Source: Anaeramoeba flamelloides (lineage: Eukaryota; Metamonada; Anaeramoebidae). Taken from it: a DNA stretch of 64,000 bases. Under the pieces are notes generated by a model that worked only from the letters and a program-made list of their open reading frames with translations, had not been told where the DNA came from and ran no database searches. Position numbers and translations under genes: made by a program. The DNA is taken from contig JANTQA010000036.1 of NCBI GenBank assembly GCA_027625915.1, positions 10,499,001 to 10,563,000 on the forward strand. The letters are read 5' to 3'. Every line of letters begins with the position of its first letter. Position 1 is the stretch's first letter. Positions 24,601 through 35,196 of this stretch are shown one piece after another.

Positions 24601-27600
24601 TTTAGCACTTATATTGGAGAATCTAAACTCCAAGTAACGAGATAAATTACTTAAAGCTAAACACGAATTGAAAATATAAAAACCAATAAATAATTACCAA
24701 ATACAATATCTTTATATATACCAATATCAATTCGAATATAAATATTGATCTTTATATTTCAAATAAACGATAATTAATTCTTTTCCTGAATACATTTATA
24801 GGAATTTTATCTTTGCCCTTTGTTTTTTCTGGCGTTGGCTGGGCTTTAGGAATTATTTTATTGATTCTTGTTGGGTTTTTATCTTGGGGATCTCTTCAAT
24901 TATTAATGATCGCAACCACAAAAGCAAAAATATATGAATACGAAGAACTTGCAAAATACGCATGGGGTAAAAAATTTGGAATATTCATGAAATGTGCTAT
25001 TTTTGGGCTAACACTTTCTGCTAGTACCACTTACCTTGTTTGTTTTTACCTTTACTTATCTGATTATCATTTCTTACATATTTCATTAAATAATTTTATA
25101 TTTATAATTCCACTGAAACTTCCCAATTGTAAAATTGAACAAAATTGCACACCCTTTATTGTTATTTTCAATTTTTTTTATACAGCTACCAATAAAAGAT
25201 TATTTCTTTCCAATTAAATAAGGCATTTCCAAAAAAGTGGATGCATTTTTTATTATATTGCAAATAATATTTTTTTGAAATTATTTCTATTAATAAATTG
25301 GTAATATAAAAATAAGAGAAATATCACTACTAATTGATATAGTGCCTATTGTTTCTATTTCAAGAAATGCTCATCAAAATATTTCCAAAAAATGAAAAAA
25401 AAAAAAAATAGACAACTTTTTTTTGTTGAAAACGAGTTACTACCAATTCGAATAAAAAATGGAAAATGATGAAAAAGGGACAAATGGGTTTTTAAACAAT
25501 AAAAAACTGGTTAGAAATCCCCCCATCTCTGAGGAATTTTATTAAGATTAAACTTTTTTGGAAAAATTTTTTTATGTAGAAAAAAATACACACCTATTTC
25601 CACACTTAAAAAAGTTCTAAAATTGATATCAAAAATTTTTATTATCTTTAATTAAAGTGGTGTCACAATTATAAATAAACAAATTGAATTATGATAAATC
25701 AATCAATGATGAATTACAATTTTGGATATGTGAACAGTAATATTAGAATTAAGTTTGATAAAGATATTTGAAAATAAATTTGTCCAGACATTTTTTGGAA
25801 ATAACTTAACTTTTAATATTAAATGATCAATTTTATCAGGGAACAAATTAAGGTTTTTCATTTTTCTGAAAATTTTTTTTTAATTTAATACCAATTATAA
25901 ATAAAACGACATTTAAATCTTTAAATAATGATTAAAAAAAGTCTAACTCTATTTATAAATTAAATTACTTTTTTATTTAAACTAAAATAAACAGAAAACA
26001 TATTTATAAAAAAAATAAGATTACATCAATTGTCTATAATTGCATATATTAACTTTTTTAAAAAAATTATACCAACTGTTTGAACATAATAATATTTCTT
26101 GAAAAAATACATTTGAATTTATTTATTTTTGAAGAAAATTACTTTTTTCCGGTGTGTGGTTCGTTTTTTTATGAATTTTTGTATTGATTAGAAAATCAAT
26201 AGATTTTCGAAACAAAAATAAGAATTAAAAAAAGGGTAGATTATTAAATTTCAAAATTGGTAAAATTGAATTTTTTCCTATTTTTGAAGAGTTTCTTTAT
26301 TATTTTCATTGGTAAGAAAATTTTTAATAGTTTTTAAGGCTTGTGAGACGAAAAAGCAAAAAGATTATTTTGCAATTAGTAGTATTTTATTACAAAAATT
26401 ATTGAAAATCCAAAATGTTGAAAATATCAAATCTAAATATTTTGAAAAATTTGTTCAAAACCCAATTATAAACACTAAAAGTTAATTTGAAAATTTTCAC
26501 CGATTAAAACAAGTAACAAAAATATCATTGGTAGCTTAATTATTTTTTTTTACAAAAATCTGACCAAAATTCTCTAAAATACCATTCAACGTACCCGAAA
26601 GTACTCTAAAAGACCTTAAGCTACCCGGAAAATGGATTTTAAATACTTTGAGTCAATATAACTCAATTGAATTGACTTATTTTTAGAAAAAATGAGAATT
26701 TGACCAATTTTGAAAAATAATAATTATCCCTTAAAAAACCCCTTGTTAGCTTTTCCAGGATTTAAAAGAATAGAGTATAATCTTTGGTTTTTCTCAATTC
26801 TTTTGAATTCTGGAAAAGCCAATGGCGGTTTCTTGAGTTTTCAGAAATTATTTGTGAAGTGTTCTATGTTTTCTTGAGGTTTTCTGTTTTATTTGAAAAA
26901 TAAATCGATTTTCGTTAGATTTTTTTGAGTTTTCTATTTATTTGTGAAGTGTTCTAGGTTTTTTTTGAGGTTTTCTATTTTATTTCGAAAATCTATTGAT
27001 TTTCATTAGTTTTTTTTTACTTTTTGTAATAAACCAAAAATTTATTAAAATTTTCTGTTTATTTCAAAAAGTAAAAAAAACCTAGAACACTTCACACATA
27101 AACAGAAAACTCAAGAAACCGCCATTATCTTTTCCAGAATTCAAAAGAATTGAGTAAAATCTTTGGATTTTTATCTATCCTTTTAAATTCTGGAAAAGCT
27201 AGGCACTCTATGGCACTTGGTGTTACTTGATGGCACACCAGATAACACCTCTCTAATTTCAAAACTTATTTTTTTTTAGAAATTTTGTTAGAGTCACAAA
27301 TTTTTTTTTATCATTTACTAATGATAATAATAAATGATGGATTTTTTTTTTTTGAATAATATCAGAGAAATTATTAATTTTTCTTTTATTTTAATAAAAT
27401 TCCGATATCCAGATTTTTTGATTTTTTTTATAGGAAGGATGTTTTTAGGTTTTTTTTTTAATTTGGGAAATAAAACAAAAAAGCTTCGTAATTCTACGGC
27501 ACGACTGTTTGGAATTGCAATTTTGTTGTTTTATAATTTTTAGATTTTGTTGAACTTTCCAACAAGTCGAATTTTCTTATATGGTCAGTCAAAATAAACC

Positions 27601-29180
27601 TTTGATTCTAAATCTAATAATTTTAGTTGCTTAGTATGCCAATTGATATCCTTCGTTTTCAAGTGTTCGAAATTTTAGGGCTAGTTTTTAATTTTTCGAA
27701 ATTTAAAGTTATCTAATTTTTATCTCAATTTATATTATATTCGGTATATTCTTGATCTCTCGAAATCAATTTTTGCTACAGTTTAATAAATTAATCGAAG
27801 TGAATGAATAATGATTTTTAAATAAATCACGTAACTACTTTTTGACAAACCTATGAATTCTTTCAAAAAATCACTTTGTGTCAAGTCAAATATTTTCGAG
27901 ACCATAATAAAGTTGCCAAAAACTCCCGTTAATTTGATCTATGTTGGGCCCAATTAAATACTTTTGATTTAATCGAGGAATTTACCAATGTTTATAGGCA
28001 TTTACAAAAACCATTCAAAAATTGAGAATTCTTTTGCCAATTTTTGATTGCTGAATGTGTCCAAATCTTTGGAATGGGGATTATAACACGAACAATAAAA
28101 TGAACTTTTTTTCCAATTTATTTTTTATTTAATTGCAATACCAAATAATAATCTCAAATAAATCAAAGCCTATTGTTTGATCAAAAAAAATTAAAACTTT
28201 TCTTTTTTGATAATTTTATTTTTTTTTTTTTTATAAAAAACAAAAAATATAAAAAAAAAAAACAAATTAAATCTTTATAGATTATTATTGGCGATTCATT
28301 TCCAGTGGTTTTTAAAAATTTTGCAGCAACTGAGCATAGTATTTTAACATCACGTACATTTGTGTGTCTTATTTTGATGTGTTTCCCAATTTTCCCATTG
28401 ATGAACATGAGAAAAATGGATCACTTAAAATTTAGTTCCAGTTTATCATTTGTTTCTGTTTGCTATATAGTATTAATTTTGATCATTTCTTTCCCTTCAA
28501 TAAATTTACACTTCACTTCGCATCCAATTTATGCCTTTAAATGGAATTATGTGGGTATATTAAAAGGGATACCAATATTAATTTTCTCAGATAGCGCGCA
28601 CATTGTTTCGTTATCGGTAATGAAGGAATTCAGAAATCCAAATAGAAAAAGAATTACCATTGCAAGTAGTTCTACAATGATTTTATGTAATTTAATGTAC
28701 TTTGTGGCTTCCTTTTTTGGGTTTTTCACCTTCGGCGCAGACGTACAAGGCGACGTGATCAGTGGCTATCCCAAAGACAAACTATCAATCATTTTTGCTC
28801 GTTTTGTCCTTTCAATCGGTGGTATAGTTTCAATACCTTTATTTTTGTTTGTAGCGCGCGCATCAGTAAATGTTTTATTTTTTCGTAACAAGCCCTTTTC
28901 TTGGGTTAGAAATGGTCTAATATCTCTCGGGTTGGCAGTAATTATCTCCGTTTTGGCATTAACCGTCCCTCAAATACAACTCGTCGCCGATTTCTGTGGC
29001 GCTACTTTTTGTGTGGCAACCATTTATATCGCACCTGGATTTATATATCTTAAAGTTTGCACAAAAAAGGGTGAAACGAAAAAAAAAATTATTTCGTGGT
29101 TTTATATAATATTTGGATTTTGTGCAATGATTGTTTGTACAACAATGGTTATTATCACTAAAGTTTTAAAGAAAGACTAA
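21659..29180 (+). CDS. AAAP/SLC38-like amino-acid transporter, 3 exons, 437 aa
   Basis: A membrane permease of the amino acid/auxin permease (AAAP, SLC38/SLC36-like) family, expected to carry amino acids with H+ or Na+ across the plasma or vacuolar membrane; the substrate is not predictable. Exons read from frame and splice sites are 21659-21836, 24802-25037 and 28281-29180 (1314 nt). The joins restore family motifs: NLSNGCMGAGILSLPFVFSG at residues 51-70 across junction 1, followed by VGWALG, and TTYL-IIIGD across junction 2. The cytosolic N-terminus has an acidic SPLL motif near residue 11, like endolysosomal sorting signals, so a vacuolar site is plausible. About ten or eleven hydrophobic segments follow, and the length is normal for the family. 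Both donors are GTTTGT and both acceptors TTTATAG. An upstream in-frame ATG at 21551 exists, but the start at 21659 gives a typical N-terminus. Confidence 0.93.
21837..24801 (+). other. intron 1 of transporter gene (2965 bp)
   Basis: The donor GTTTGT follows GGTGCAG and the acceptor is ACATTTATAG. Phase 1 is preserved. The intron holds the foldback at 22703-23265 and a minus-strand open frame at 23735-23950 of unknown meaning. Confidence 0.9.
22703..23265. repeat. foldback inside transporter intron 1
   Basis: The left arm (about 22703-22945, containing caaagctttgaataaagca and ttgaatttatcagtatca) is matched in inverted order by about 23010-23265. The motif TTTGAATTTATCAGTA recurs in the window at about 10936, 22927, 23033 (inverted), 23250 and 57490 (inverted). 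Partial relatives lie at about 20990-21110 and, inside a RhoGEF intron, at about 49960-50230. Confidence 0.6.
25038..28280 (+). other. intron 2 of transporter gene (3243 bp)
   Basis: Donor GTTTGT, acceptor AATCTTTATAG, phase 0. It holds the nested hairpin at 26748-27205. The rest is AT-rich without recognised content. Confidence 0.9.
26748..27205. repeat. nested foldback of family B in transporter intron 2
   Basis: The left arm at about 26748-26850 and the right arm at about 27105-27205 are reverse complements: agcttttccag at the left outer end and ctggaaaagct at the right, with a gaaaccgccat/atggcggtttc pair inside. Each arm itself contains a small palindrome (cttttgaattctgg against ccagaattcaaaag). 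Flanking text repeats gtagagt/ggcact-type words as in the copies at 5890, 14055 and 56265. Confidence 0.7.
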
Positions 29181-29454
29181 AATAAATTAATGCGTTGCTT
29201 ATTTGAGAAACATGAGGATAGAATTTAAAATCATAGAAAGATAAAAGAGGTTTCAATAGGATTTTTAAAAAATTTTTTTAAATCTTTAATTTATTTAATT
29301 ATATATTTTAAAATCTTTTTAAATATCATTAAATTAAAATAATGATTCTCTCTTTTTTTTTTAATAATTCAATTTATCAAATAAATAATAAATTTTTTTC
29401 ACAAAAATCATTTTTGTTTTGAATTCAATATTTAATTTTGAATATAAATATATA

Positions 29455-30010
29455 AACTAAAATTCAAAAATTTCCACACAGCTAAAACGTTACAAACAAT
29501 CAAAATAATACAATTTCATTGGAATTGGAAATAATTTTGATTTTTGTAAAATATGAATATCATTTTTTCATCTTTTAGTTTTTTTTTTCATTTCATTGTT
29601 TGAATTACGTAACTCGTTTCGTCTGATCAACATTTTTTTCAACAATTGATATTTTGTTAAAGTCGAGTTGTTCCAAATAGAAGAACTCAAATAAAATTAG
29701 TTTGTAGTATCTAAACCTTTGATCGATCAATAATTCCTAATAGAATTTAAACAGATTTGCTAATGTATTTTTTCGTTTTTCTTTCTTTAAAAGTTCTCAA
29801 CACACATATAATTTATTATTTGTATTGATAATTATTTATTTTTAGTTTTATGGTTATTGTAATTTATAAACAAGTGTTAACATTCCAATTAGTGAATGCT
29901 TCTAATTTGGTATTTCTTCAAGAATTGATTAAATAAGATTGTTTTTCATAAATTGAATTTTGGTGTGTTAAAAATTTTGAATTGGAGTTTATATTAAGCA
30001 AATTAAAGAA
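29455..30010 (+). repeat. dispersed repeat D, copy 1 (about 550 bp)
   Basis: Collinear with about 57660-58195. Shared strings include cagctaaaacgtt, ttcatttcattgtttgaatt, ccaaatagaagaactcaa, aattcctaatagaatttaaa and ttttggtgtgttaaaaattt. In the 57.7 kb copy the repeat is followed by an inverted arm that is absent here. Confidence 0.75.
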
Positions 30011-30099
30011 TAAATGAAATTGTACAAATAAAAAATTATTAAAAAATTACAAGGGAACCATCTAAAAAGTGAATGAAAATATTATTTGATAATTCTATA

Positions 30100-30245
30100 A
30101 TGATCGGGCAAATAAAAAAACATGATTGTCCAAATTCTAACTTAACCTCTATAAAACTCAATTATTTTTCAAAAAAAGTTGATCTACTTATCCTATCAAA
30201 TCATTATTTGAGTATTCTAGAGAAACCCTACTTTAATGAACTTTA
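30100..30245 (-). repeat. dispersed repeat H, inverted copy
   Basis: The reverse complement carries taaagttcatt, a tagaatactcaa-like segment and agtagatcaacttttttt in the same order as about 3078-3165. Confidence 0.55.
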
Positions 30246-31827
30246 GGTAGGTTTGATGCGAGGCTCAGAAAAAAATTGGTTATTTTTCTAAAAAGGATTT
30301 TGATTTCAATAAAAGAAATTACACAAAAATTTTCCCTTTATTAACTATGAAAAATTATGTTAGTGATTATTTTCAATTCTGGTATTGAATCAACGCCGAT
30401 TAAAATGTTTGATTCGGTTTAACTCTGTTTGGAAAGAATTAATTATTTTCATTAAACTATGAATGTTTGGATGGGTTTGTTCTCTTTAATGGGTTGATTA
30501 CTAAAGTATGGACTTTTTTTTTTAGTTACACAAAGTTATCTCTCATTTTCAATTTTGAGTGTTTCATTAGGTAATAATTCCTCTCATCTTTGAAATATTT
30601 CAAAACTACAACAATAATTAAAGAGGATTATTGTTATTGCTGTTTTTAATTATAGATTTTTGGAGAGTATTTTTATTGTCTCCCTTTGAAATTATATTTT
30701 TTTGGATTTTTTTTATTTGTCAAAAATTATATTCAAGCCTTTTAAGAAGTTTTCTGATTATAAATTTAATTTAAAAATCAAATTTTAGTTAAACAAAATA
30801 TTCAAAATGATTTCTATTGGGATGAAAATAACATAATTTACAATAAAAAGAATTATTTCTAATCATTAAGAATAAAAAATTTTGGATGTTTTTTGAGATT
30901 GGTGACTTGTATTATTTTTATAATAAAACCCTTTGATAATTATTTTGAAGAATTGATAGTTATGACATTATTGTTCATATAATTTTTATAGAATTTTTGA
31001 GAAAATAAAATTGAATTTAAAATTTTATCAAAATTGAATCCATAGTGAAAAAAAATTTCCAAAAAAAAACGAGTCATTTCCAATTTTTTTTCAATACTAA
31101 ACCACAATTTTAAGAATCCTAAGAAGGTATTTATATAATTTTTTTTTGAAGATAATTTTTTTAAAAACTTATTCACAATTTCGAATTCTAAAAGCGAAAA
31201 AGCGTGATTAATTTAAGAGAAGTTCTGGAAAACCTTATAATAACTTCCTTTTGACGTAAAATCGGAAAAAAAAATAAACGTCTGACAGACATCAGAGTAT
31301 TTTGTACTTATTTTTATTAACAAGATTTCCTTTTTGAGATTATTTGTTTCTAAATGAGTTTGAAAAATTAAAAATATACTCTTCAAGAAAAACATTTCGA
31401 ACTTCAGTATTTGATAGTAGTTAGATTTTAACGTTTTTTTTTTTTTTTGATTGAAGAAAAAATAAAAAAGAGAATGTTCATCCCTCGACCCATAGAAAGA
31501 ATAGTTTGATTTCCTTTTAGATTTTGATTTTAATTTTTTTTTTTTTTTTTTGGTGATGTGTATTAATCATTATTTAAAAGTAAAAAAAAATACTTGTTAT
31601 ATTGGATATCTATCTTTATTTTATTTTTTTCCAATTTAATTTGCCTCAGTAGGTTTTGGGATATTAACACGCATATCTCTAAGAAGAGATATTTGAAAAG
31701 AAATGATTCTGATGATAAATTTTGTAAAAAATTAAATTATTTAAATAACAAATGAATTAATAAAATATGAATTTTTGATTATAATTTTTATTAATGGGAA
31801 TCATGACAAATCAAAAGTATATTTTAA

Positions 31828-32234
31828 TTACAGTCAGTTCCACTTTTAAGGCACAAACTTTCAACGAAATTTAAGGCACAATAAAAATCTCAAATTAAAG
31901 CACAAAATTTTGATTCTAGTAAAATAAATTGTAAAAAAAAAAAATTCGAAATTTTGTGCCTTAATTTGAGATTTTTATTGTGCCTTAAATTTCGTTGACA
32001 GTTTGTGCCTTAAAAGTGGAACTGACTGTATTAATCACGGAATGTGGAATTTTTATCCATTATCGATAATCTTTCTATCGGGTTTTTGCTCCTCCTGTCC
32101 AGGACGTGGATAGTTTCTAATTGGTCATGAAAATGATATATTTATTTTTTATATATATTTTAATTATTTTTCTTCTTCTCTTTTTTTTATTTGATGATTT
32201 TTCTTTAATTACTCCTTTCTCTAAATAAATAAAT
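31828..32234 (+). mobile_element. SINE-like retroelement copy b, with MITE inside
   Basis: The element is flanked by a perfect 20-bp direct repeat (31808-31827 and 32235-32254; begins aaatcaaaag, ends tattttaa). It starts with ttattaatcac as copy a does and ends in aaataaataaat. Removing the MITE at 31831-32028 leaves about 207 bp. The perfect target duplication implies a fairly recent insertion. It sits only about 40-60 bp beyond the stop of the B-box/LCCL gene, so probably in that gene's 3' untranslated or terminator region. Confidence 0.75.
31831..32028. mobile_element. TA-flanked palindromic MITE (family A), copy 2
   Basis: The element is 198 bp with CAGTCAGTTCCACTTTTAAG ends and TA on both sides (31829-31830, 32029-32030). 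It lies at the 5' edge of SINE-like copy b. The homologous TA at 13971-13972 in copy a is unoccupied, which gives the empty site. Confidence 0.85.
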
Positions 32235-32296
32235 AAATCAAAAGTATATTTTAAAATTTATAATCGTTAAATGAAGTAGAAATTTTTGATGTATAT

Positions 32297-35196
32297 TTAA
32301 ATAAATTTGTAGCTTCCCCCATACTTTCCATAATTGGTAGTTGTAACCCCATTTCTGGTAGTTCCCAAATAACTTTGCATTCCAGGCAATAATTTCACTT
32401 TAACCCATCCAGATTCTCCAATTCCTAATAGTCCAGCATGGACAACGGATTTGGAAAGAGTAGAATCATAAGTGTAGATGTCGCTTCCCCAAACACTTCC
32501 TGAATTTGTACCAGTTAAATAAATTTCGAATATTTCATTAATTCTTCTTTTATAAGCTGTAAGATTTCGAGGGGTTTGATTTTGTGGGATCCGTTCTATG
32601 CTTTCTTCTTTTATAAATTGATAACTTCCCCCATAATTCCCATAATTGGTAGTTGTAACCCCATTTCTGGTAGTTCCCAAATAACTTTGCTTTCCAGGTA
32701 ATATTTTCACTTTAACCCATCCAGATTCTCCAATTCCTAATAGTCCAACGTGGACAACGGATTTGGAAAGAGTAGAATCATAAGTGTAAACATCACTTCC
32801 CCAAACACTTCCTGAATTTGCACCAGTTAAATATATTTCGAATATTTCATTAATTCTCCCTTTATATCCCGAAAGATTTCGAGGGGTTTGATTTTGTGGG
32901 ATCCGTTCTATGCTTTCTTCTTTTATAAATTGATAACTTCCCCCATAATTCCCATAATTGGTAGTTGTAACCCCATTTCTGGTAGTTCCCAAATAACTTT
33001 GCTTTCCAGGTAATATTTTCACTTTAACCCATCCAGATTCTCCAATTCCTAATAGTCCAGCATGGACAACGGATTTGGAAAGAGTAGAATCATAAGTGTA
33101 AACATCACTTCCCCAAACACTTCCTGAATTTGCACCAGTTAAATATATTTCGAATATTTCATTAATTCTCCCTTTATATCCCGAAAGATTTCGAGGGGTT
33201 TGATTTTGTGGGATCTGTTCGATGCTTTCTTCTTTTATAAATTGATAACTTCCCCCATAATTCCCATAATTGGTAGTTGTAACCCCATTTCTGGTAGTTC
33301 CCAAATAACTTTGCTTTCCAGGTAATATTTTCACTTTAACCCATCCAGATTCTCCAATTCCTAATAGTCCAACGTGGACAACGGATTTGGAAAGAGTAGA
33401 ATCATAAGTGTAAACATCACTTCCCCAAACACTTCCTGAATTTGCACCAGTTAAATATATTTCGAATATTTCATTAATTCTCCCTTTATATCCCGAAAGA
33501 TTTCGAGGGGTTTGATTTTGAGGAATTCTCTCGTATTTTGGTTTTTTAGTTTCGCTATTATTGGTGAGATTTGTAGCGCAGATATTTTGATCTACAAATT
33601 TATAACTTCCACCAAAGTTTCCATAATTTAAAGTTGAAACCCCGTTTCTGGTAGTTCCCAAATAACTTTTCTCCCCAGGCAATATTTTCACTTTAACCCA
33701 TCCAGATTCTCCAATTCCTAATAGTCCAGCATGAACAGCGGATTTGGAAAGAGTAGAATCATAAGTGTAGATATCACTTCCCCAAACACTTCCTGAATTT
33801 GCGCCAGTTATATATATTTCGAATATTTGATTGATTCTTCTTTGATAAACCGAAAGATTTCGAGGGGTTTGATTTTGTGGGATCTGTTCGATGCTTTCTT
33901 CTTTTATAAATTGATAACTTCCCCCATAATTCCCATAATTTAAAGTTGAAACCCCATTCCTTGTAGTTCCCGAATAACTTTGCTTTCCAGGTAATATTTT
34001 CACTTTAACCCATCCAGATTCTCCAATTCCTAACAATCCAGCGTGGACAACGGATTTGGAAAGAGTAGAATCATAAGTGTAGACACCACTTCCCCAAGCA
34101 CTTCCTGAATTTGCGCCAGTTATATATATTTCAAATATTTCATTAATTCTCTCTTTATATCGCCAAAGATTTTTAGGGGTTTTATTTTGTGGAATTCTCT
34201 CAAGCCCCTCCTCCTTTTTTATTTCCTCTGTTTCTTCATTTATTTTTTTTAAATCCATTTTATTGATCATATTAACAACCTCTCGATCAAAAGTTAATTT
34301 ATATTGAGGTTTGGAATTCACAAATTGATTGCTTTTGCTTTGGCTTTGATTCATTTGGAATTTTGGATTTAAAGCCAAACCGATTTTTGTTGCCTCAATT
34401 ATTTCGTTTTGAAGAATAAGTTCTTGAAAATGCTGAACAAGATTAACATTGTTTTTTAATAGCGAGAGCTCTCGCGTTGTGTTTGTCAAAATTGAATTCA
34501 CACTTTTCGTTTCATTGAAAGACTGCTCCTTTGAAAACTTGATCAATTGCGCGATCTTATGATCGACTTGTTGCTTAATTTGTTCACCTGTCTTTTGAAG
34601 ACCAAAAATCATCTCATTTAAGGCACTCACGTTAATTTGCTTTTGTCTTTCCAGGTTTTGTTTCTTTAGTTCAAGGTACTCGATCGACTGCTCAACAGAA
34701 TTGCTATTGACACTGATTTTCATTGGGGAAATGATCTTTTCGAAGACATCGTTTATGCTCACTGTTTTGCTTTTGTGGTTTTGACATTTTGACTCAAAAC
34801 AGTCTGGACACATCATGGAACAATGCTCGTAACAATATTTCTCATACTTTTTTTGATGTTCAAGGCACAAATTCGGATTTTTTTCTTTTGAATTTTAAAC
34901 AAGATAAAAATATTTTTTATTTTTTTAATTTTTTTTTCATTTTGTGTTTTGTGTTTTTTTTTGGTTTTTTGAAAGGTCAAACCTATCTCTGAAATTAATT
35001 TTGAGTTGTGTCCTGAAAAGTTCTTGTGAACGCTGGAATTACAGTCTGGGCAATAATAAGATTGGCAATCAAAACAAAAATATAACGCAGGCTGTTTAAC
35101 TTGATTTTGTGGACAATTAAAACAAAGAGTGAGATTTTGTTGAACCTGAACAGGAATACTTGTTGGCAATGTGATAATATTTGTTGGTATTTGCAT
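32297..35196 (-). CDS. two B-boxes, coiled coil and six LCCL domains, 2 exons, 933 aa
   Basis: Exon 1 is 35196-34983 and exon 2 is 34884-32297; the 98-bp intron (donor GTTTGA, acceptor TTCAAAAG) joins in phase. B-box 1 spans Cys25-His63 (C25, C28, C41, C44, C49, C52, H57, H63). B-box 2 spans Cys78-His108 (C78, H81, C89, H92, C97, C100, C105, H108). Helical coiled-coil sequence runs about 120-220. Six tandem LCCL-type domains lie at about 301-404, 405-523, 524-627, 628-731, 732-835 and 836-933, with the family's WGS.(V/I)YTYDS, VHAGLLG.GESGWVKVK, PG..SYLGTTRNGV and YGG(S)Y.F blocks. They lack the cysteine pattern of extracellular LCCL domains. No signal peptide, membrane segment or RING finger is seen, so a soluble TRIM-like cytosolic protein is inferred. 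B-boxes and coiled coils usually mediate protein contacts; the ligand of the LCCL array is unknown. Confidence 0.92.
32300..34198 (-). repeat. six-copy coding tandem repeat (312-bp unit)
   Basis: The LCCL units are spaced 312 bp apart except the second, which carries an extra 15-codon linker containing VDQNICATNL. Units 3, 4 and 5 are almost identical in nucleotides including silent positions, while units 1, 2 and 6 differ more. This fits recent unit duplication or gene conversion in the middle of the array. Confidence 0.9.
34885..34982 (-). other. intron of B-box/LCCL gene (98 bp)
   Basis: On the minus strand the donor is GTTTGA and the acceptor CAAAAG. Exon 1 leaves one base and exon 2 supplies two, giving Glu72. 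Without splicing the two B-boxes are in different frames. Confidence 0.88.

Larger units (their letters stand above)
29181..31807. other. intergenic region between convergent genes
   Basis: This lies between the stops of the transporter (+) and the B-box/LCCL gene (-). An aataaa hexamer follows the transporter stop within a few bases and may serve in 3' end formation. Repeat D copy 1 (about 29455-30010) and an inverted repeat H copy (about 30100-30245) are present. The remainder shows nothing recognisable. Confidence 0.5.
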
